Source: Niastella koreensis GR20-10 (lineage in GTDB: Bacteria > Bacteroidota > Bacteroidia > Chitinophagales > Chitinophagaceae). Taken from it: a stretch of DNA of 64,000 bases. Position 1 is the stretch's first letter; the number at the start of each line of letters is the position of its first letter. The stretch spans positions 124,001-188,000 of the forward strand of contig NC_016609.1 of assembly GCF_000246855.1 (NCBI RefSeq). Reading direction: 5' to 3'. A program made the position numbers and the translations under genes. The notes beneath the pieces were generated by a model. The model did no database searches. It saw nothing but the letters and a program-made list of their open reading frames with translations, and was not told where the DNA came from. Positions 18,319 to 24,272 of this stretch are shown here, piece after piece.

Positions 18319-19575
18319 TTATATGATGCCTGCTAACTCCAGGCTTTTCTTTTTTAATTTACGTACTTCCACATCTTCAATTACTGCTTCAGACGCCAGA
18401 ATGAGCGAGGTTTTATTTTCACGCCACCAGCTGCTTTGAGCCAGTTCGTTAAAATGCAGCACACCTACCAGGTATTTGCGGTCAGACTCTGCATGCCATT
18501 CTTCGATCCATTCAAATTTCTCTTTGGGAACATATTTCCAGTCGTCGAAGCTTACGTACACGCGAATGTAAAAGTCGTTGGTAAGCTCGTTGGGTTTATG
18601 GTGATACAGTTTCTTGTATTCGTATTTATATTGGTAACGCAGGGCCGACAGATCGCTCAGTACCGCTGAAGCGGTAGGGAAGCTACCGGCGCCTTTACCA
18701 TAGAAGAATTGTTTATCAGAAAAGCCACTCTCGATCACTACACCATTGTATTCGTTCTTTACAAACGCCAGGTGATCATCGTGTTTAATAAATTGCGGTA
18801 ATACAAAGGCAGCCACTTTCCCATTCTCCAGTTTCTTGGCCTGGGCTACCAGTTTAATATCGTTGTGTTTTTCAGCTGCTACAATAGCATCGCCGGCCTG
18901 AATATTCTGAATGCCGTTGAACACCAGGGCATCGGGTGGTATCACAATACCATAGGCATGCGTAAGCAGGAAGTTCCATTTATTGGCGGCATCAAAACCT
19001 TCCACATCCAACGTTGGATCGCTTTCAGCAAAACCTAATTGTTGCGCCAGTAACAAAGCCTGTTGGAAATCCAGCTTGTCTTCAAACATTTTGGTAAGAA
19101 TGAAGTTGGTGCTTCCGTTAACAATAGCTTTGATGGAATGTAACAGGTCGTTGTCGTAATATTCTTCGAGGTTGCGGATAACGGGGATGGAAGCGCAGGC
19201 GGCAGCTTCGTACAGGAAGGAGCGATCGGTTGTTTTTTGTAAACCGAGTAATTCCGGCAAATGCTCGGCGATCATTTTTTTGCTGGCGCTTACTACGTCT
19301 TTACCGTTCTTCAATGCGGTAGAAACTATTTCAAATGCAGGTTCCGATTCATTGATCACTTCCACGATCACGTTGATCTCGGGATCATTCAGCAGCTCAT
19401 CTTTATCGGTAGTGAACAATGCGTCAGGAGCATTGCGTTTTTTTCCGGGGTTCTTTATACAGACCTTCTTAATGCTGGCCTTCAGTGAAGGAGTTTGCTG
19501 CAAAACTTTGTACAAACCTTCACCTACTACACCAAAACCAAATAAACCAATTGTGAGTGACTTATGTGCGTCCAT
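18319..19575 (-). CDS. hom: Homoserine dehydrogenase (monofunctional)
   Basis: Reduces aspartate semialdehyde to homoserine with NAD(P)H. The protein is 418 aa. The nucleotide-binding motif GLFGFGVVGEG is at residues 9-19, ASKKMIAEH near residue 97 matches the conserved lysine segment, NGSTNFILTKM near residue 150 and FAESDPTLDVEGFDAANK near residue 197 are hallmark motifs. The C-terminal about 90 residues follow the catalytic domain and are not an ACT domain I can recognise. It is the third gene of a minus-strand operon behind a SAM-I riboswitch, so this isoform most likely supplies homoserine for methionine, while ThrA serves threonine. Confidence 0.94.
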   Translation of the reverse strand: MDAHKSLTIGLFGFGVVGEGLYKVLQQTPSLKASIKKVCIKNPGKKRNAPDALFTTDKDELLNDPEINVIVEVINESEPAFEIVSTALKNGKDVVSASKKMIAEHLPELLGLQKTTDRSFLYEAAACASIPVIRNLEEYYDNDLLHSIKAIVNGSTNFILTKMFEDKLDFQQALLLAQQLGFAESDPTLDVEGFDAANKWNFLLTHAYGIVIPPDALVFNGIQNIQAGDAIVAAEKHNDIKLVAQAKKLENGKVAAFVLPQFIKHDDHLAFVKNEYNGVVIESGFSDKQFFYGKGAGSFPTASAVLSDLSALRYQYKYEYKKLYHHKPNELTNDFYIRVYVSFDDWKYVPKEKFEWIEEWHAESDRKYLVGVLHFNELAQSSWWRENKTSLILASEAVIEDVEVRKLKKKSLELAGII

Positions 19576-19631
19576 ATCTATAATTTGAAATTGTATTTAC
19601 TTTTTAATTTTTCATTTCTCTGTTCTTCATT

Positions 19632-20084
19632 TTACATTTCCACCGACCATTCGTCTTCAACAATCTGCCAGTCGTTAAACTGTTCTTTACCACCGCGTAT
19701 TTTCCAGTCGGAATCGATGGTGAGTTTTGAGCTGATGCCGCCGCGTGGGTTGCAAACCATCACCAGGCGTATACGCGACGGTTCATACACCGCAACCAGA
19801 TCATCATAGATAATGTTGATCAGCCTTTCATATGACACCACAATGTTGCGTAACTGGAAAACGTAGTGTTTCAACGACTTTAATTCAATGATTTTTTTAC
19901 CGGGATAAAACGTACAGTAAATGACAGCGAAGTCAGGTTGTTCTTTTACCCCCAAAAAAGTAAACTCGGGAATTTTGATCTTGATCTCGTATGCCTGATC
20001 GGTAGGATTGGGAATAGGCTTCAGGATACTGCGATCAATATCTTTATATGTTTTAACAGGTTCCCGCGTTATTTGTTCAGACAT
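19632..20084 (-). CDS. QueF-like T-fold protein lacking the catalytic cysteine
   Basis: A 150-aa protein clearly related to QueF, the NADPH-dependent preQ0 nitrile reductase. Shared features: PEFTFL-GVKE-QPDFAVIY (about residues 39-56), ELKSLKHYVFQLRN near residue 71, INIIYDDL, and NPRGGIS near residue 112. In B. subtilis QueF the segment EFTSVCPKTGQPD holds the catalytic cysteine; here that cysteine is replaced and one residue is deleted, so no cysteine is present. The histidine before the conserved glutamate is a tyrosine (SYE), and ESKSLK is ELKSLK. The aspartate of QPD remains. Nitrile reduction is therefore unlikely. It lies 52 bp after the cystathionine enzyme and 56 bp before hom under the SAM riboswitch. 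Function unknown. Confidence 0.85.
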   Translation of the reverse strand: MSEQITREPVKTYKDIDRSILKPIPNPTDQAYEIKIKIPEFTFLGVKEQPDFAVIYCTFYPGKKIIELKSLKHYVFQLRNIVVSYERLINIIYDDLVAVYEPSRIRLVMVCNPRGGISSKLTIDSDWKIRGGKEQFNDWQIVEDEWSVEM

Positions 20085-20136
20085 GATTTTGCGCGTTTAG
20101 TAATTTGTTTAAAAATGGCTATACTTTCCTTTTCCT

Positions 20137-21321
20137 TTAACAGGGAACTGCTTCAGCAGCAGTGGTTTTAACAATGGTATTGGTTTTTTCCAGGGCTTGT
20201 TGCAAGTCCTGCAGCAGATCGCCGGCATCTTCCAGTCCAATGCTTAAACGGATCAGGCTGTCGGTAACACCGGCTGCGCGGCGTTTTTCGGCCGGAATGG
20301 TTTTATGTGTCATGCTGGCGGGATGGCTCACCAGGCTTTTAATACCGCCCAGGCTTTCCGCCAGTTTAAATAATTGTGTGCTTGTTACAAAGGCTGTAGC
20401 GGCTTCTGCGCTGTCCTGTTTAAGTGAGAAAGAAACAATACCGCCAAAACCTTTGCTTTGTTTTTTGGCGATCTCATGGTTGGGATGATCTTTCAGCCCG
20501 GGATAATATACTTTATCTACAGCCGGATGTTGTTGCAGCCACTCTGCAACTTCCTGTGCGCTGCGGCAGTGTTGTTGTACCCGCAGATGCAGGGTTTCAA
20601 TACCACGGATCACCAGCCAGCTATCGAAGGGGGCCAGAATGGCGCCACAGGCGTTTTGATAGAACTTCAATTTAGCACCCAGCTCTTTTTCTTTGGTTAC
20701 TACCAGGCCTGCGATAAGGTCGCTGTGACCGCCCAGGTACTTGGTAGCGGAATGCACTACAATATCAGCTCCCAGTAAAAGAGGTTGTTGCAATGCGGGT
20801 GAAGCAAAAGTGTTATCCACGCAAAGTAAACAGTGGCTGGCTTTTGCGATCTGTGCAATGGCTTCAATATCGCTGATCTTTAATGTAGGGTTGGTGGGTG
20901 TTTCAAGCCAGATAAGCTTGGTGTTGGGCGTAATGGCGTTGAACACTTTTTCGGGATCGGTAGTATCAACAAAATTGATGGTAACTCCAAACTGTTGATA
21001 TACCTGGGTGAATAACCGGTAAGCACCACCGTAAATATCATCTACGGCAACGATCTCATCGCCGGGACGTAACAGTTTGGCAACGGCATCAATAGCCGCC
21101 AGTCCGCTGGAGAACGCAATCCCAACCTGTCCGCCTTCGAGTTGTGCGATCAGGTCTTCCAACGTAGCCCGGGTAGGGTTGTTGGTGCGTGAATAATCGA
21201 ACCCTTTGTTAATGCCGGGTGCTTCCTGTACAAAGGTGGATGTTTGATAAATAGGTACAGATACGGCGCCGGTCAGTGGATCAACAGGAATGCTGTGAAT
21301 GAGTTGTGTTGTCGCTTGCAT
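20137..21321 (-). CDS. Cystathionine gamma-synthase / beta-lyase family PLP enzyme
   Basis: Trans-sulfuration PLP enzyme of 394 aa from the ATG at 21321 (MQATTQLIHSIPVDP); the frame is open 15 codons further to 21366 with another ATG at 21330. The PLP lysine is in VVHSATKYLGGHSD and the phosphate loop in AFSSGLAAIDA. The family includes MetB, MetC and O-acetylhomoserine sulfhydrylase, which are hard to separate by eye; the sequence looks most like MetB/MetC. It is the first gene after a SAM-I riboswitch and terminator, and is followed by the QueF-like gene and hom, which makes a role in methionine synthesis very likely. Confidence 0.92.
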   Translation of the reverse strand: MQATTQLIHSIPVDPLTGAVSVPIYQTSTFVQEAPGINKGFDYSRTNNPTRATLEDLIAQLEGGQVGIAFSSGLAAIDAVAKLLRPGDEIVAVDDIYGGAYRLFTQVYQQFGVTINFVDTTDPEKVFNAITPNTKLIWLETPTNPTLKISDIEAIAQIAKASHCLLCVDNTFASPALQQPLLLGADIVVHSATKYLGGHSDLIAGLVVTKEKELGAKLKFYQNACGAILAPFDSWLVIRGIETLHLRVQQHCRSAQEVAEWLQQHPAVDKVYYPGLKDHPNHEIAKKQSKGFGGIVSFSLKQDSAEAATAFVTSTQLFKLAESLGGIKSLVSHPASMTHKTIPAEKRRAAGVTDSLIRLSIGLEDAGDLLQDLQQALEKTNTIVKTTAAEAVPC

Positions 21322-21473
21322 GATAAACATTTTTTTGCTGCCCTTTGTACCTGGTACATAGACCATGGTAGCAGCGTTTGATTAATTTGTTTAGACAGTT
21401 GTTCGCGACTTATCAAGAGGTGTTCTTACAGGAGGAGATAATTTATTGCATGCCTCATACAGGGGCAATAAAA

Positions 21474-21500
21474 AAGCTCTTCCGTAAGTCAGAAGAGCTT
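21474..21500 (-). terminator. Riboswitch-controlled terminator
   Basis: Nine-pair hairpin AAGCTCTTC / GAAGAGCTT on the minus strand followed by six U (A run 21470-21475 on the + strand). It lies between the SAM-I aptamer and the cystathionine enzyme. Its loop contains TCTGACTTA (21485-21493), complementary to TAAGTCAGA at 21537-21545 at the 3' side of aptamer stem P1, which gives a visible antiterminator. Confidence 0.85.
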
Positions 21501-21541
21501 TCAATATGTTGTATATCAGTATTGTAGAAGCTTGTATCTGA

Positions 21542-21656
21542 CTTATCTGTCCCGCCTTCCGCGGGATGGAGTTGGCACCTTACAGCGGTTTTTTCAAACC
21601 AGCATGCAGGTTGTCAAGGCTTCATAGGGCCATTTCCCTCAGCCTTTCTTGATAAG
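21542..21656 (-). ncRNA. SAM-I (S-box) riboswitch
   Basis: On the minus strand the aptamer runs CTTATC-AAGAAAGGCTGAGGG, AATGGCCCTATGAAGCC, TTGACAACCTGC, AAGGTGCCAACTCC, then a GC-rich P4 hairpin and GACAGATAAG closing P1. These are the conserved blocks of the S-box. With SAM bound, P1 forms and the downstream terminator folds; without SAM, TAAGTCAGA (21545-21537) pairs with TCTGACTTA (21493-21485), and AGCT segments extend the pairing, which blocks the terminator. It controls the three-gene methionine operon 21321-18319. Confidence 0.93.
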
Positions 21657-21676
21657 CGATGTGTAAAGAACTGGTG

Positions 21677-21706
21677 CAAAGATAATGACGGGATTTAAAT
21701 TGTCAA
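21677..21706 (-). promoter_or_regulatory. Promoter of the SAM-riboswitch operon
   Basis: TTG (21704-21706) and TATCTTTG (21677-21684) on the minus strand are separated by exactly 19 bp, matching the Bacteroidetes primary sigma consensus TTG-N19-TAnnTTTG. Transcription would begin near 21670, a few bases before the aptamer. Confidence 0.75.
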
Positions 21707-21727
21707 ATTTCTTTTTATAATTAAAAA

Positions 21728-21750
21728 AGCTGCCCCATGTTGGAACAGCT
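21728..21750 (-). terminator. Terminator after the beta-barrel gene at 21778
   Basis: Nine-pair stem AGCTGTTCC / GGGGCAGCT (with G-U wobbles) followed by U6 on the minus strand. Confidence 0.75.
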
Positions 21751-21777
21751 CTTTATATAAGATCAGGATATGCGCAA

Positions 21778-22425
21778 TTATTTAAAGCGGTAACCTACAG
21801 AAACACCAAAGCCGGTGTTTTTGATCTTGTCTCTTTTCTGACCATCTACCTGTGTAGCAATATTGCTCAGGCCTAATTGTGCATTCAATTGGAACGACAA
21901 TTTGTTGCTGAGTTCATAACCGGCCAGGAAGTTGGCACCGAGATCCATGCGTCTGATATATGGACCGCCAGGGAGTTCAGAAGCAGTTACTTTGTGTTTG
22001 AATTTAAAGTCATATTTATTGCCACCGGCATCTGTATAGGAACCGCCTACTGCAATGCCAATATAAGGTCCAAAACCCAGTAACAATTTACCATCACCCA
22101 ATTCTGGTTTGAATAAGAAGTTGATGGGAATTTCGAGATAAGACAACCTGGTATTTACTTTCCGGTATGTTTTATCTTTTGCTCCTTTTGTAGTGAACAA
22201 CAATCCAGGTTGTACATAAAAATCTTCTGCAACAGGAATTTCAGCATTCAAACCGATATTAACGCCGGTTTTCAGTTTGTTATCATATTTGTGACCATCG
22301 CCATCCTCTCCCGTGAGGTTTTGAAAATTGATACCAGCCCGCACACCGAAGGTTGTATTTTGTGCTTTAGCACCAATTGCAAATACGGTAGTAGCCAATG
22401 CGATCAGGAGTACTTTTGACTTCAT
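21778..22425 (-). CDS. Outer-membrane beta-barrel protein (PorT/OMP_b-brl type), copy A
   Basis: A 215-aa protein from the ATG at 22425 (MKSKVLLIALATTVFA); the frame is open 50 codons further upstream but only this ATG gives a proper signal peptide ending at GAKAQ. The mature part reads FGVRAGINFQNL, GVNIGLNAEIPV, FYVQPGLLFTTKGAK, LEIPINFLFKPELG, KLLLGFGPYIGIAVGG and ends GFGVSVGYRFK, the alternating pattern of an eight-stranded barrel of the OMP_b-brl_2 group. The neighbour at 22653 is a clear paralogue sharing these blocks almost word for word. Function is unknown; such proteins are common in Bacteroidota outer membranes. Confidence 0.88.
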   Translation of the reverse strand: MKSKVLLIALATTVFAIGAKAQNTTFGVRAGINFQNLTGEDGDGHKYDNKLKTGVNIGLNAEIPVAEDFYVQPGLLFTTKGAKDKTYRKVNTRLSYLEIPINFLFKPELGDGKLLLGFGPYIGIAVGGSYTDAGGNKYDFKFKHKVTASELPGGPYIRRMDLGANFLAGYELSNKLSFQLNAQLGLSNIATQVDGQKRDKIKNTGFGVSVGYRFK

Positions 22426-22591
22426 AAAGATTGTGGTTTTTACTAGAGAATAAGAACATGAATTTTTAATAATGTATGCCTTGAAAAACTCGCTAAATAA
22501 CGTAGCAGATACATTTAAATTGCATAGGGGTTTATATGTAAGGCTGATTGTTATAGTTATAAAAAGAAAGGTCATCTGCCGGCAAAAATAA

Positions 22592-22618
22592 AGCCACCCC
22601 GAAAAAATCGGGATGGCT
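22592..22618 (-). terminator. Terminator between the two beta-barrel genes
   Basis: Eleven-pair stem AGCCATCCCGA / TCGGGGTGGCT on the minus strand with one mismatch, followed by a U-rich stretch. Confidence 0.7.
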
Positions 22619-22652
22619 CTTATGATAAAGACTTATTAAGTTAAATCATCAA

Positions 22653-23315
22653 TTAGAAGCGGTAGCCAACTGAAACACCGAAACCGGTATTTTTCATTTT
22701 AGTGTTATCAGGTTTATTACCACCTACTTTTGGATACAGGTTAGACATACCTAATTGAGCGTTCAACTGAACGGAGATCTTGCTGCTTAATTCATAACCA
22801 GCCAGTAAATTTCCGCCAAAGTCTAAACCTTTCTGGTAAAATACTTTACCGTTTGATTGGTCCAGTGCTTCTTGTGTACTCAGATCGTTTTTGAATTTGA
22901 TGTCGACGTCAGCACCACCACCTTTGATTTTTCCGCCAATACCAAAGCCAATATAAGGGCCAAAACCTAATAACAGTTTACCATTTCCTAATGTTGGTTT
23001 GTACAATAAATTGATAGGCACTTCAACATAAGAAACGTTGATTTTGGCATCACCTTGTTTTTCTTTAGCACCCTTAGTGGTAAACAATACACCAGGTTGC
23101 ACATAAAAATCAGGTGCAATAGGAATTTCAGCATTTACACCAACGTTAAATCCTGTTTTAATTTTGGTGTCAATATCCGTACCTCCTATTTTACCGTTCA
23201 GGTTTGTAAAATTAACACCAGCGCGAACTCCGAAGGTAGTCTTGTCTTGTGCTTTAGCGCCTAAAGCAAATACAGTTGTTGAAAGGGCGACGATTAACAG
23301 TGCTTTTGTTTTCAT
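22653..23315 (-). CDS. Outer-membrane beta-barrel protein (PorT/OMP_b-brl type), copy B
   Basis: A 220-aa paralogue of the protein encoded at 21778-22425. Signal peptide MKTKALLIVALSTTVFALGAKAQ, then FGVRAGVNFTNLNG, FYVQPGVLFTTKGAK, VEVPINLLYKPTLGNGKLLLGFGPYIGFGIGG and terminal GFGVSVGYRF, ending in phenylalanine as expected for insertion by the BAM complex. The two copies differ mainly in the loops (DGDGHKYDNK against KIGGTDIDTK), as expected for surface-exposed segments. They are tandem, in the same orientation, each with its own terminator, so they arose by gene duplication and may be expressed separately. Confidence 0.9.
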   Translation of the reverse strand: MKTKALLIVALSTTVFALGAKAQDKTTFGVRAGVNFTNLNGKIGGTDIDTKIKTGFNVGVNAEIPIAPDFYVQPGVLFTTKGAKEKQGDAKINVSYVEVPINLLYKPTLGNGKLLLGFGPYIGFGIGGKIKGGGADVDIKFKNDLSTQEALDQSNGKVFYQKGLDFGGNLLAGYELSSKISVQLNAQLGMSNLYPKVGGNKPDNTKMKNTGFGVSVGYRF

Positions 23316-23374
23316 GTTCTAATAAGAGTTGAAAGGTTAAAAAAAATGAATAATGGCTCTATAGACAATGCAGC

Positions 23375-24049
23375 TTATTGTTTTGCTGCTTCTTTCTTAG
23401 CGTCTTCTTTCATTTTCTCGTTGGCAGTGATCAGGAAGTTTACACGACGGTTCTGTGCACGGCCTTCTTCGGTATCATTAGTAGCAACAGGAGCAGTTTC
23501 TCCAAAGCCTTTTATTTTTACACGGCTGGCAGGAACACCTTTTCCTTTCAGGTAAGTAGCTACAGCATTGGCTCTTTTTTCAGAAAGGCCCATATTGTAT
23601 TCATCTGTGCCTTTGCTGTCAGTGTGTCCCTGTACCTCAATGTCAGTGTCTGGATATTCTTTTAAAACTGCAGCAAGCTTATCAAGATTTGATGAAGCCG
23701 CAGAACTCAAAGTATACTGACCGAAGGCGAATAATATTTTTTCATTGAACTCTACATTGATACCTTCCCCTACACGCTCAACTTTAGCGCCTGGTACACT
23801 GGTTTCAATTTGTTTTGCCTGTTTGTCCATTTTGTGTCCAATAACTGCACCGGTAGCACCACCCACAGCAGCACCAATGATAGCGCCTAATGCGGTATTA
23901 CCAGCAGCTTTACCTATCACCGCTCCTATAGCGCCACCGCCTGCGGTTCCGATAACAGCTCCTTTTGTGGTTTTGTTCATGCTCTTACATCCGGCTAAAA
24001 TTATAGCCACAGCCGCAATACTTGTCAGGGTTTTTTGGATTGATCTCAT
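23375..24049 (-). CDS. OmpA-family lipoprotein with glycine zipper
   Basis: A 224-aa lipoprotein. The signal peptide ends in the lipobox LAGC (Cys near residue 21). Next comes a glycine-zipper segment of about 60 residues (GAVIGTAGGGAIGAVIG, GAIIGAAVGGATGAVIG), a short linker with a VPGAKVERVGEGINVEF strand, and a C-terminal OmpA peptidoglycan-binding domain (VQGHTDSKGTDEYNMGLSEKRA, GFGETAPVATN, AQNRRVNFLI), including the aspartate and arginine that hold diaminopimelate. It likely anchors the outer membrane to peptidoglycan. It is upstream of, and in line with, the two beta-barrel genes. Confidence 0.92.
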   Translation of the reverse strand: MRSIQKTLTSIAAVAIILAGCKSMNKTTKGAVIGTAGGGAIGAVIGKAAGNTALGAIIGAAVGGATGAVIGHKMDKQAKQIETSVPGAKVERVGEGINVEFNEKILFAFGQYTLSSAASSNLDKLAAVLKEYPDTDIEVQGHTDSKGTDEYNMGLSEKRANAVATYLKGKGVPASRVKIKGFGETAPVATNDTEEGRAQNRRVNFLITANEKMKEDAKKEAAKQ

Positions 24050-24272
24050 ATTATATTGTTTTAGTAAAGACCTGTTTGTGACAGTCCACTGCTTTCAAAT
24101 TGTATACCATAATACTGATTAAAAGCTAGTTAGCTGGAAATGAGGCGCAAATATCTTAAAGCTTTATCAACTTTCCTATTGTTTTTTTGTTGTATAACAT
24201 TGACAATTTATTTAGTAATATCGCACAGCTTAATGTAATTTCCGACACAAAATATAAAAGGCGTACGTATAT

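Noticed and set aside
22426..22575. Longer start of the beta-barrel gene at 22575
   Set aside because: Would bury the signal peptide MKSKVLLIALATTVFA 50 residues inside.
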